From contig CM038228.1 in NCBI GenBank assembly GCA_021442155.1, positions 13,991,179 through 14,055,178 on the forward strand: DNA of 64,000 nt, written 5' to 3'. A program made the translations under genes and the position numbers. The stretch is from Cymbidium sinense (lineage: Eukaryota; Streptophyta; Magnoliopsida; Asparagales; Orchidaceae). Under the pieces are notes generated by a model. The model saw nothing but the letters and a program-made list of their open reading frames with translations. It had not been told where the DNA came from and searched no databases. Numbering within the stretch: the first letter of the stretch is position 1; each line of letters begins with the position of its first letter. This document shows, one piece after another, positions 12,786-22,832 of the stretch.

Positions 12786-13107
12786 TTAACAGTGATTGTC
12801 AATCTCACCAGTTCCCCTTACAAACTCTCTAGGCCTCTTTCCCAAGGTTTGAAGCAAATAAAAATATATTTTAAAAATCAAAGATTTTAATTTCAGATAC
12901 TCTAAATATATAAAAAAATCATAACCTCTTTAAGGCATTTGTAAAATTTAAAACTCATGTTAACTTTGAAGCTACATAAAACATAATAACAGAAATTTAA
13001 TAAATTCATAATTTTCAAAAAAAAAAAAAATCGTAAGTCCAAACCACTAAATAAGCCAAAGAGGAAACTGAAAATCGCTGAACAAGAATAGTCCTACATA
13101 AACGTAC
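12786..13107. other. Remnant of the SPT2-like pseudogene's last visible intron
   Basis: AT-rich sequence between the long-inverted-repeat element and the last recognisable exon. It starts (minus strand) with a good GTACGTTT donor but no acceptor plus exon follows before the inserted element, so the gene's 3' end was lost or displaced. Confidence 0.45.
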
Positions 13108-13207
13108 CTTCTGCATTCCTCCTTTTGAATTTGACAATCAGCTGCCATGTCACTATCATCATCATCATCATCATCATCCATCCCGGCACATTTGCTTAGG
13201 ATTATAC
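13108..13207 (-). pseudogene. SPT2-like pseudogene exon: Asp run
   Basis: After acceptor 'cgtgtag' it reads YNPKQMCRDG, then in a shifted frame seven Asp followed by SDMAADCQIQKEECRR, ending at donor GTACGT. This matches MFGYNPxxFxxRDDDDDSDMEAxFxxIQxEExRS of the family. The Asp run is a GAT repeat (13,156-13,180), a natural place for a slippage indel. The next and last exon (SARIA(R)KED.. in the family) is missing downstream. Confidence 0.85.
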
Positions 13208-13524
13208 CTACACGAAAAAATTCAAATTATAAGGTACATGTAAGGATTTCACCATTTCATATTATATTTGAAAGATCATTGGGTTTGAACCCTAGTTTAT
13301 AAAAGAAAAACAAAAATTGCAAAACAATGAATTAAGTTATCAAAAAGGGGATGAAAAAAAGGAGTTTAAAAAATATACAGTAATCTGTGATCTCAGCTAA
13401 GAATCCAAACAAATTTAAGCTCTCAGATTGGATATAAATAGTAAATAAACGGTAATCTGTAAAGGCATATGAACATGCACAACCACTGTCGATTATATGG
13501 AAGACCAGAGTTCAGATTACAAAC

Positions 13525-13628
13525 CCAAACATATTTCTGATCATTTTGAATAGCTCCATCAGCATCTTCATCCAGTCTTCTTTTAACAGGTTTCTTCTTT
13601 AGGTGCTGCTCATCCAGTCTCATTGGAT
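13525..13628 (-). pseudogene. SPT2-like pseudogene exon: KRR..MIRNMFG
   Basis: Reads LKKKPVKRRLDEDADGAIQ and, after a one-base shift, MIRNMFG at the exon end. Family members have KKxPAKRR(Y/F)xDDEDAISMIRKMFG here. The donor is probably GTTTGT at 13,524-13,519. The acceptor is not certain, so the upstream limit is approximate. Confidence 0.75.
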
Positions 13629-13729
13629 GCTTCAATCAGAAAATCATCGTCAGTAACGAAATGACCATGCATAACCATAACTAATATGCTAAATTTAATC
13701 AGAAAAAAGGAAAATAAAGATGGGATCAC

Positions 13730-14178
13730 CTGAGTTTTCAAAAATGGGGCTAGCTTTGGAGCCGGTTTTGCTAGTTTTGGCATTGTTCTAACTCTATCTG
13801 GAGCTTGACTTGCTCTCTTGTGCTCAACATATTGATTTTTCGTGGAAGGAGAAGGATAAGGCTTTGATGTTGGAAGTTTCTTTTGCAAGCAACGACCATT
13901 CAAGGCCGTTGTATCAGGCTTGTTTGTATTCATAACCTTCCCAGGAATTTTGAACTGCTGAAGAACACTAGACGAGATAACAAGATGTGTTTAGGCAAAG
14001 TTTTAGGCCCTGTCGGCTTGCCCGGACCATTTCTGGCAACATAATGGCCGGAAGATGGAAGTGTTCCGCTCACTTTAGCTCCCTTAATTGGCACCTTAGT
14101 CTGCATCTGTCGAAATGTTGGCACTGTATTCTTTACTTCACTTCCAGGACCTCTTGCTTTTTAATGGTGTTTAGGTGT
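13730..14178 (-). pseudogene. SPT2-like pseudogene exon: Pro/Lys/Ser-rich middle region
   Basis: The exon reads VPTFRQMQTKVPIKGAK and GHYVARNGPGKPTGPKTLPK in one frame. After a one-base change near 13,985-13,990 it reads QQFKIPGKVMNTNK, ALNGRCLQKKLPTSKPYPS and PKLAKPAPKLAPFLKTQ, ending at the donor GTGATC. Low-complexity text with NGPG(R/K)PTGPK and a Pro/Lys tail is typical of the middle of plant SPT2 proteins. Two long frames cover the two halves but are offset, which is what shows the lesion. Confidence 0.8.
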
Positions 14179-14311
14179 CTGAGCATTTCAAAATAACGAA
14201 AAATTTTGGGCAAGTATCCACCATAAAAAAGATTCAATTTAAATGAATAAATTCTAAAAAAAATCTCAAGTTAAGAGAAAAATGTGCCAGTCTTTGGTGA
14301 GAAGAGATGAC

Positions 14312-14485
14312 CTGATGCAGGAAGTGGCTCCTTGTCAGGCAGATCATTATCATCAGCAAAAAGGAAAGAGTAATCCCCCATGAAGTCACACAAAATGGTT
14401 AACAGTTCCAATTATACCTCATTAACTTTGGGGCACTGGTGTTCATTTAACTTCCTGGGGAGGCAGAGGCAGAAACTCCTTGACG
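14312..14485 (-). pseudogene. SPT2-like pseudogene exon: DYSFLF motif, with stop
   Basis: Acceptor 'tttttgcag' and donor GTCATC bound the exon. It ends with DFMGDYSFLFADDNDLPDKE, corresponding to the family's (R)DYSFLLSDDAxLP block. In that frame, upstream text reads CPKVNEV and then hits TAA at 14,412-14,414. The start of the exon (RQGVSASASPG) is in another frame, so a frameshift also lies within it. Confidence 0.85.
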
Positions 14486-14585
14486 CTGCAAAAACAAAAC
14501 ATAAATCATCGTTCTAAGAAATACGGTAAACTCTTATCACCTACCAGCATGAAGCAGCAATATCATAAGGAACTCAGAGACAGAC

Positions 14586-14718
14586 CCCAAGTAGAAGAGC
14601 TTGAAACCTTGGAAGTAATTTGTTGAGTTTCTCTAATTGAGCGGCTTTCTTCAAGAACTCTAGAAGAAATAACTGGTTGAGAAGGTCCAAAGAAGTATCC
14701 AAAAGTGCAACCAAAGTT
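14586..14718 (-). pseudogene. SPT2-like pseudogene exon: FFGPSQPVI motif
   Basis: After the acceptor 'tgtgacag' the exon reads NFGCTFGYFFGPSQPVISS followed by RVLEESRSIRETQQITSKV. This is the conserved (S)FFGPSQPVIAxRVIxESKS block of plant SPT2 proteins with a few extra residues. The likely donor is GTCTG at 14,585-14,581. The 63-codon open frame on the same strand is in the wrong phase. Confidence 0.85.
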
Positions 14719-15508
14719 CTGTCACACACAAGCAAAGAAAAATGAATACACTCCAACAATAACAAACGGCCTATTAAGAATATTAATAATTGAAAAAATT
14801 TACTTTTTTATTTATGGTCAACAGTTAATATTCTTGAAAAAAAATTAAAATTTTATAATATTTCCTTATCTTATGTGTTCACTATCACAGTCATTTATTT
14901 CTAAGCAAGTTGACACCTGCTTTGCAGGAGAAAATCGAGGGAATGAAAGTCAAAGTTTCCATTAATATAAAAAAAAACACCTTCCACTGGATTTTTTGCT
15001 AAAAACCAACCAACCAAGAAAGTTGACGAAGTTCTTGTGACATTGAAGAGTCAAAATAGCTTTCTTCAATATCTCCAATAAAGTTTGAAAACATCCAACT
15101 TCGTTGAAAACTATGATCCAAACCCAGCTTTTTATGTTGTAGATTCTGTTTCTTTTTTAGAATAAGTAATCAGTCTTTTCACAGATATATCTTAAAGAGA
15201 CATCTACAGAAGGACTTGTACCTGTAGCTTGGAAATCATAAAATGAAATATTCTTAAAATGAACAACGAAATTTTAGAGGAATCACTTCAGATTTCTCCA
15301 AGAAAACACAGTGAGTGGGGAGATAAAAATAAATATCAAAGTTAACAAAGGTGATTAAGAAAAGAACAAAGATTTTGCACATTAGCTCTACAAAATGATC
15401 ACTACTAGACTGCCTAATTTTCACTAGTGATTCATATTTGTATGTCAGTGAGTTTCAACAATTTGAATGCGCTTATGCACTAATCAAATAAATTCAGTCA
15501 TCTCCAAT
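14719..15508. other. Intron sequence of the SPT2-like pseudogene
   Basis: No frame or terminal repeat of note. It lies between the FFGPSQPVI exon and the left end of the inserted hAT element and is best read as original intron. Confidence 0.5.
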
Positions 15509-16099
15509 GTTTAAAATTACACATTTGGGTATTGAGGCGTTTTTCGTTCGTGAGGCGAGGCGTAAGCCTCAATATGCTTTAAGGCATAAGCCTCACATTC
15601 ATATAATTGTGTATAGTCAAAGTTATGGTAAAAATTAATAAACTAACATCCTCAACATGTAACTTAACAACCTAAAATATACTAAGTAACAAATTGCATA
15701 TTTAGCAAATAAAAAATTGCATAGATTATAAATATTCATGTGAGAAATTGCACATAGAGATATGAAGATAACATAGGCATTAGACAGTCATGCGCATCAG
15801 ATAAACATTTAAAATAGATCAAATATGTTCGAATGAAAAACTTTTATAAATCCAATTCCAAAAAGATCAAAAAACACAACAAAAACATCAGGATTGTCAT
15901 CGTTCAATGGATCTTCATTGGAGTCATTATTATAATGTATAGCTTTCTCTCCTGCTTCATCTCCAGTTAACTCCAAGTTCTCTAATTATTCCCTTTTCTT
16001 CAACCTCAATCATCTTTCTCTTCCCTAAAAATTAATAAATTTTAATTAATATAAATTTAATAATAACAATTTAAATATATTACAATTTGAAGTAATTGA

Positions 16100-18848
16100 A
16101 TTTCAATAAATACTTTTATATTTCATCTCTTGGTTGCATGTAGTTGATGTTCTATTGAAATTTTTATTTACTCCATGGAAGAAATCTACAACTAATCTTC
16201 CAATTCTAGATCAATGTGTGAGTTTAGTGTCATCATTCACAAGTCATTCATCATCAGTTTGCAAGTCTTCACACAACAAGGGACCATCGCCATCCTTTGA
16301 ATCTTTTCTCCTTAATTTTTTCCCTCAATTTCTTATTATACATGATGTACACCAAGGAATTCATTCTGAGGGTCATTAAACGATTTCTCCTCTCAATTGA
16401 GCTCCACCAAATGTATCACTCTTTCTGGACTCCCTCATGGCTAAAGGTGAAGATGACTCTCCTCTCCTCGCTTGGCGCATTGTTATTTTCGGGATGATCA
16501 GACTTCATCTTTCGTATCCAATTTCTCCATTGGGATAGTGCTTTCATAGAGATGAAATTTTGTAATTGGACTCTTGGATGTATGATGAGTACAAGGCATC
16601 ATATTGAGGGGCAACATTAGTAATGATTAAGACATAGATTTTCTCTCCCTCTGGGACTGCTTTCTTTCTTCCACCAAGTTCGTTTTCACACGTTTCGGAC
16701 TTCAAATGGCTGACTCTGTTTCTGCTAAAGATCACTTTACTTGGTTGTCTTTAGATGTTTCTACTTTACCTTCTATTTTGTTATTTGAGGATGAGAAGCA
16801 TGTTGCTTCATTTAGCTTCTTGTTTTAGACTCTAGCCTTTGCTAGTTCTTGTATTTTTTTACTATTATTAAATGCAATATGCAAGTTTCAAAAAAAAAAA
16901 CGATTTCTCCTCTTTGTGTGAACTTGATTGTAAGTGCTCCAATTGCGCTTACGACTGAATGATGAGCATGTAAGACCTAGAACTCTGGAAGTAAAACACT
17001 GCAACTTTGAAATTCCACCACCGAACTTAATCCACCACTCAATTAAAATTGGAATGAAAAAGAGAAATAATTAGAACTATAAAGGCATAAGATGAAGATT
17101 TTGAAATAATATAAAATACAATTAAAATTTATTTTAGTAAAACTTTTAAATTACCTAGAGAACGTCTAAAAATAGTATCTTTCATTTGTTGCACCCCAAA
17201 AAAAGAATATTGTTTATTCCTGAATGAAACCAGCTGAATGTATGCAGTAGCCATTTCTATAAGATCAATAATCAACATATCCATACAATGGTATAACCCT
17301 AATTTAATCTCCAGATTGGTTGACTTAATTTCGGCATATTGGAACTGAGGGCTCAAGAAATATTCAGCTGCACATAAATGACGGTAAAGCTGATGTTTTC
17401 ATTTCTTATCAATAATATCTCAGGTTTCTTTGTAGCTCTCTTCTCCTCCTAGGTTATGACCAATCAAATCCTTTGCCTTATTCGTTGCATCATAGATGAA
17501 GCCCAAAGCTGGCCTTTTCTCTACATCCACCTATCTCAGAACTTGCACTAATAATCATGTAGTTGTTATTGTGTATGTCACACATGACCAAAATTTTTCA
17601 TCAAAATAATTTTTCTCACCTCCTTGCCCTCAGCTTTCTTCGCCCATGCAGATTCAAGTCATTCTGTAGAAGTAAATATTACCTTCAATGGTTGTCTAAC
17701 TTTCAACATACTTTGTAAAGTTAGGTTAACTTGTACCAAATCTTGTAATAGCTAGCCTTAATAATTCTTTCTTCGAAAACTTTCACATCAAAGCAAAGAG
17801 CCATGAATGATCATAAATGAACTTACTAATTTTCTTAGCCTTTTGCAATGCATTCTCATGCTGAGACAGCTTAGCAACTTTCTCCAATATCAAGTCAATG
17901 TAATGTGATACATAAGAGGCCCAATATAAATGCTTTCTATTTTCCATCAACATATTTCAAGCTGCTCCATAAGTACTTGCATTATCTGAAATAATTTGTA
18001 CAACAATCTGCTCTCCAATCTCGTTCACCAGACCATCTAGTAGTCTGAAAATAAGTCCTGCATCTTTAACTTGGTAAGATGCTTCAATGGACTTCAAAAA
18101 AATAGTATCATAAAAATTGTTTACCAAGTTGATAAGACTTCTATTCTTCAAGTCTGATCACCCATCAAATATTATAGTAACTCCTATTTGACTCCAATTC
18201 CTCCTGCATGTCTTTCTCTATGCTATTAACCTCCTCCTTCAAAATTCAAGTTCTCAAATCATACATAGAAGGAGCCTTCAATTCTTGACCATAAGCTCAT
18301 ATTGATCCTATTATATTAAAGTAGGAAGAGGTGAGGTTGTCACATTAAATGAAATGGCATTCTTATATAAAAACCTTCCCATGTCTAAACAGACACATCA
18401 GTTCTATGATGAAGGTTCCTCCCACCATAACCTCTATCATTATCCACATGAACCATAAATTGATCCATAAGTCCTTTAGAGCCTCTAACAGATATTGCTA
18501 GCAAAGATCATGAGTATCTACCATTGCAATGACTTTCATAATAGGAGTTAGCATCAACTATATCACCAACTACTACTGTGAAAGATGCTTCAACATTATA
18601 TCCTTCTTCATATAAAACTGTATCTCCTCTTTCACAACTTCAAGGACATTGACACATGGCGAAACATTCTTATGTGAGCTTGAGAGGTGCTCTTTCATTC
18701 TTGTAACACCTCCTTTCACCACTTTATTATAGTAATTACATTTTAAATACACAAAAGTTTTATCACCTCAACCAACATCAACCTAATTATTATGTTTCTA
18801 GGCTAATTCTTTTCTTTGACTTGTGGATTTGGCTTTATCACGAACCAT
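16100..18848 (-). pseudogene. hAT transposase (BED finger, DUF659, C-terminal dimerisation), broken
   Basis: From an ATG at 18,848-18,846 the minus strand reads a BED-finger-like segment KCNYYNKVVKGGVTRMKEHL (about 18,750-18,690; Cys pair, then His). A DUF659 core follows at about 18,150-17,960 (FLKSIEASYQVKDAG and EIGEQIVVQIISDNAST), then HSWLFALM near 17,800 and LHR/YHLCAAEYFL-like text near 17,370. The hAT C-terminal dimerisation motif lies at about 17,030-16,900 (EWWIKFGGG and RNWSTYNQVHTKRRNR). After the L1 insertion the tail continues near 16,370 (LVYIMYNKKLREK). Numerous stops and shifts make it inactive. These transposases cut and paste hAT DNA in the nucleus. Assignment is confident; exact exon limits are not. 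Confidence 0.85.
16378..16913 (+). mobile_element. 5'-truncated L1-type LINE tail with 16-bp target duplication
   Basis: A direct repeat AAACGATTTCTCCTCT occurs at 16,378-16,393 and 16,898-16,913. The ~500-bp insert between them ends in 'tgcaagtttc' plus a poly(A) run. When the insert is removed, the hAT transposase reads straight across from RRNR to the next conserved segment. A poly(A) tail with a long target duplication is the signature of target-primed reverse transcription. Too little remains to see ORF2 motifs. Confidence 0.85.
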
Positions 18849-18959
18849 TATTTAGTTTTTCTTCACAATTAAAATTTAAAATGCCTAATTTAATTTTTCA
18901 AATCATCTAAAATAACTTAAATGAACAATTAACAAGATTGAGCTCTTAAGAAATAAGGA

Positions 18960-19265
18960 ATTCTCACCCATCACCAACAGGAAAAAAATGATCGAAGGAA
19001 AGATGTGCAATGGCGGTAAGATCTACAGTGACGGTAGCAGAAAATGCAACAGCAGAGATGGCAGCAACTACAGCAGGAGGTGGCGGCGGCGGCGGAAAAT
19101 GTAGCAGCAGGCGGCAGTGGTAGCAAGATCTACGGTGGCGGTGGAAGCAGTAGAAGGCAGCGGTACCAAGAGGCAACAACAACTGTAGCTTCCTGTGACG
19201 ATGGAAGCACCAGCGATAAGAGGTACCAGCGACAGTAGGAAGCGGCGACGAAGGCAACCGCAATA
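18960..19265. repeat. Triplet-rich GC patch in the hAT element's 5' part
   Basis: Interspersed GGC, CAG and GAA triplets on the plus strand (for example 'ggtggcggcggcggcgga' near 19,080), unlike the AT-rich surroundings. It lies upstream of the transposase ATG. Three overlapping frames open here on both strands purely because of triplet bias. It may be the element's leader/promoter region or an expanded simple repeat. Confidence 0.5.
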
Positions 19266-19509
19266 AGGTAGGTCAAATTGTTGAAGAACTGAGTCAGAGA
19301 GCTAAGAGTCGAAAAAGAGGAGACGAAATATCGAATGGCTTTAACACCTAAGGGTTTAATATGCAAATATTATAAAATTGTTAAATAAAGGTGCACGCCT
19401 CTATATGCACGAGGCAAGGCGCATGCCTTACTAACATTAAGGCGTAAACCTCATCGTGATTTTGCTATGAATTGCGCAGAAGCGTCCTCTTATTGCGCAA
19501 TTCTAAACA

Positions 19510-20065
19510 ATGATCATCTCATATGCCAAGTTTAGGTTTCTTTAAACTCAAAATCTCTAAGCAAGAATAAAAAAATTACAACAATTATTATATCTAATAA
19601 AAAATACCCCTTTTAATCTGTTAAAGCAATAAATGAACCAATGCACTCAATGATCAAGTCGAACTTAGCTCAATTAACACTAGTTCAAGTTTGTTTAAAT
19701 TAGTAAATAAACAAGCTTGAATGCTTTTTAAAAACCGGAAGGTTAATAAATTGAATTTGAACATGGTCCAACTCATTTATTTATTTTCAAAAAGAAACTC
19801 ATTTGTTGTTCAACAAGTAACATATTAAATGTTCAATATTAAGCTTAATGATAGTCATATATTATTTAAATAAAATATCATTAAAACTTATTTAATTATA
19901 TATTTAATAGTAAATATATTATAATTAAACATCAATAATATTTATTTTATTAATATTTGTTCATTGATGAATTTTTTAATTAATTCAATAGTACTTATTT
20001 TCAAAATTAATTTTTTATCAATAGTTAACATACATATATATTTAAAGTAATTCTTTCTTATTTAT
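19510..20065. other. AT-rich intron filler, possibly part of a decayed inverted-repeat element
   Basis: Contains 'tcaagtcgaacttagctcaa'-type text near 19,660. Faintly similar reversed text ('gcttggctcgattac') lies near 21,420, so 19,660-21,440 may be the shell of an old foldback element carrying later insertions. Not provable by eye. Confidence 0.3.
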
Positions 20066-20107
20066 TTATTGGAAGATTTACATACATACCACCTAATTTT
20101 GATGCAT

Positions 20108-20793
20108 TTATATATCTAAAGGTCTAAAAGTCTAAAGGTTTTCGTTTAAGCAGATCTAAAACTGAATATATGGAGTGTAATTTTAGTGGTAGTGTTGTGA
20201 CTTTAGGTGATCAAGTCATTAATAAGAGTGAGCGATTCAGATATTTAGGCTCTATTGTTCAAAATGATGGTGAAATAGATGGAGATATTATTAGTAGAAT
20301 TCAAGTTGGATGGTTGAAGTGGAGGAAACATCGGCCTATTATGTGATAGAAAAGTTCCACTTAAACTTAAGGAAAAAATTTTATAAGATGGTGGTAAGAC
20401 CGCAATGACTTATGGTGCGAATGTTGGCCAATAAAAGAGAAACATAAGACTAAGTTAAGTGTTACGAGATGAGGATGCTCGTGGATGAGTGCCTTTACCC
20501 TTAGAGATAGAATGCAAAATGAGTATGTTGGGAAAAAGTTGGAGTAGCTCTGGTGGTAGATAAGATTAGGAGAGTCGCTTAGATGGTTTGGCCACATAAA
20601 GCGTCCGTCAGATGAACTGATTAGGAGAGTAGATGCATTAGATTTTCCTTATGTTAAATAAAAAATAGAAGAAAAAAGACTAGTTAAGATGTATAAAAAA
20701 TGATCTTAGATATTTTGAATTAAATGAGAATTTGACACATAATAGTACACAATGGAGACTAAGGATTCAGTACAATTTTAGTGGGATTAAGGC

Positions 20794-20831
<38 letters not shown>

Positions 20832-20841
20832 ATATATCTAA
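20108..20841 (+). mobile_element. 5'-truncated RTE-type LINE with 12-bp target duplication
   Basis: TTATATATCTAA occurs at 20,108-20,119 and 20,830-20,841. The insert reads as the C-terminal end of an RTE-clade reverse transcriptase protein: [37 protein letters not shown] and RWFGHIKRPSDELIRRVD, with stops and shifts. It ends in a TTG/GTT trinucleotide run (20,793-20,829), the usual tail of plant RTE elements. RTE elements copy their RNA into nicked chromosomal DNA; this copy is dead on arrival. Confidence 0.9.
20793..20830 (+). repeat. (GTT)n tail of the RTE copy
   Basis: About twelve GTT/TTG units directly abutting the target duplication; read as the element's 3' tail. Confidence 0.9.
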
Positions 20842-20995
20842 TATTTAAAGTTTGATATTTATATATATAGCACTATTTTATGCATAAAAAGATTATTTGA
20901 CTTTTAAAAGGTTTGTGATAGTGATATCTTTGATGTGATAATCAAGATTTAAATAATATTTATGTAAATATTAAGTTTGGGTATTAGATTTGTAA

Positions 20996-21949
20996 AATGG
21001 TAAGAATTTGTGTGCTATGTATATCAATATCCCTTGTTTATTTCAATGAATTAACCTATTAGTACTTATTTATGTTATTTGATTGCAAGAAAGTTGCTTG
21101 CAATTTTTGCAATATCTTAGTTAATGGTTTAAAATAGTTAGATATTAATTCCAAATTTATTCAACTACTTATTAGTTTAGATTTATAAATTATTTGTTTA
21201 TAACTTAATATAAAAAATTAAGTACTTATTCAAATTTTTAACTTATTTATTAACTTATTAAATTACTCATTCAATTAATATGAGCTTGTTAATTACGATC
21301 GATGAAAATTTTAATAAGAACTAATAAAATGTTCATGCTTGGCTTGAGCTCAAATCGAATAGGAACAACTAATAAAATGACCAAGCCAAGTCCAATCCAT
21401 CCAAGGCAAACTTAGCTTGGCTTGGCTCGATTACAATCTTAAACTTAGTCCTAAATCAAATATCCAAGCCATAAACCTAAAAAGTTCATATTACAATAGG
21501 TTCTAATGCATTCCAAAAACTACAAAATAAAACCTCCTTCCAGCTGTAAATAATAAGAAAATGTCAAAAAAAAAAGTATGAAATTTCCTACATCAACTAG
21601 AACTCCAAATGTAATGTCAGTGTTTATCACTTAAATCTTGAAGTAAACATACTAGATGTTAAACATAACACAGAATATTCTGATAGTACACTGTTTAGGG
21701 TTCAACTGTTTTTTCATTACCATTTTTAACTAGAGAATAATGAGATGCCATGTAAACACAAAAATTTCATTTGTAAGTGATTCATAAAAAAAAAAGAAGC
21801 ATTTGTTTAAATAGATTTAATATTGTGTAAACAATCAATAATCCACAAGATGTGCTTCACCAATGCATCAATACACCAAAATTCATTGCCTGACAAAAAC
21901 TAATGGCTTTGAAAGTGAAAAAGGAATGGATAACTCACTTATCATTTAC
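20996..21949. other. Intron sequence, no feature supported
   Basis: AT-rich DNA between the inserted repeats and the acidic SPT2-like exon. A 'gcttggctcgattac' patch near 21,420 may be the outer end of a decayed inverted-repeat element; the last ~450 bp are probably original intron. Confidence 0.35.
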
Positions 21950-22152
21950 TGTTCTTTTTCTATCTTGGGATTGATTCAAAAGGCCAAACGCAGGGGAACT
22001 TAGCTGCTCCCTTAGCTTGAGGAACTCCAGTTCTTCCTTGTTGGGTTTAGGTTTTCCTCATTTTCCTCTGCACTATCTACCTCATCTTCAATACCATCCA
22101 CTTTGTAGTCGTCATATCCATCCTCCTCATACTCATTCCTTAGATTAAATCC
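21950..22152 (-). pseudogene. SPT2-like pseudogene exon: acidic N terminus
   Basis: The exon starts after an AG acceptor (22,154-22,153) and ends before GTAAATG (donor at 21,949-21,948). It first reads NEYEEDGYDDYKVDGIEDE and then, after a one-base frame change near 22,050-22,065, KPNKEELEFLKLREQL and LLNQSQDRKR. Acidic, Tyr-rich text followed by a KP(T/N)KEELEFL(K)LR helix is the usual start of plant SPT2 proteins. The frame change is a lesion: the downstream frame meets a TGA just before the shift point. Confidence 0.8.
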
Positions 22153-22330
22153 CTATAAATCAAACCTCATAAGGCATGGTGAATAGCGGGCAGCAGATCA
22201 AACAAATAACATAACAAAGGTTGGCAATGGAGTTTACCAGTATAAGACACTTATACTAACAAACTATAATTGTCAAAATTACAGCATGTAAATGTAAAAA
22301 TTACAACTTACATTTCCATAATGTCCCTGC

Positions 22331-22832
22331 ATTTCTGTGATTCAGTTTTTGGATCAAATTGCAATAGAAATACCTGCACCCTCCAGTACCTAGAATTCCA
22401 TAACAAGAGTAAAATGCTAAAAAAGGATAAAGGGGGGAAAGGGGGATTGGATGAGAGTGAAATGACATAAAAGAAATGCACTTTCTTAATTTCATTATCC
22501 CAACAAATCAAATTAACAACAATATTTCACAATGATCTAACCAGATAGTGCAAAGGAGAATTTTTAAGGTTCCCATGAATGCGAAGAATAATAGCAGTTT
22601 TTGTTGATGAATGGAGAAAATTTGTAGCTAAATTCTTACATAATCTACTCAGACATTATAAAAATGTGTGAAAATGCATGCTTAGATAGAAAAAACTTAC
22701 AATTATACCTAAAAAAAAACAAATAACAAAAAAAATTAGAATACCAGCGTCAATTCATTTAAAACTTGTGTGTTACTATGAATTAGATCTGGAAGCAAAT
22801 TTCATTGGAAGGCAATAACTCTGAGACACCCA
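22331..22832. repeat. Left copy of a ~500-bp intron segment duplicated around a gypsy element
   Basis: Aligns collinearly with 29,327-29,836. Shared anchors, in order: 'tcaaattgcaatag', 'cctagaattccataacaag', 'ccccaacaaatcaaatta' (left: 'atcccaacaaatcaaatta'), 'gcaaaggagaat', 'aagaataatagcagttttt', 'gtgtgaaaatgcatgctt' and 'tttcattggaaggcaata'. Left copy ends exactly where the 5' LTR starts; right copy starts exactly where the 3' LTR ends. The short frames at 22,270-22,511 are not open in the right copy. Confidence 0.9.

Larger units (their letters stand above)
15509..19509 (-). mobile_element. hAT transposon, decayed, inserted in an SPT2-like intron
   Basis: The ends share TGTTTARAATTRC-type text in inverted orientation (left from 15,509, right to about 19,509). 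Both ends carry subterminal 'aggcgtaagcctca'-type repeats (about 15,540-15,597 and 19,388-19,455). Between them on the minus strand lies a degenerate DUF659/BED-type hAT transposase. An 8-bp target duplication is not clean (CCAATG and CAATGA only overlap), so borders may be off by a few bases. An L1 tail has jumped into its 3' coding part. Confidence 0.75.
20066..20995. mobile_element. Small hairpin MITE interrupted by an RTE insertion
   Basis: Flanks of the RTE copy (20,066-20,119 and 20,842-20,995) join into a sequence that aligns with 63,465-63,700: 'acata(c)cacc', 'atttatatatctaa', 'tttgatattta', 'atgcataaaa', 'gatgtgat'. In the 63-kb copy the left and right parts form an inverted repeat (see there). 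The right arm here is more diverged. Confidence 0.65.

Noticed and set aside
18964..19366. Three frames of 64-99 codons rich in His, Gly, Gln or Pro
   Set aside because: Opened by triplet repeats in all phases; located inside the hAT element's non-coding 5' part.
22270..22511. Three frames of 64-67 codons near 22.4 kb
   Set aside because: They lie in a duplicated intron segment whose other copy (29.3-29.8 kb) does not keep the frames.
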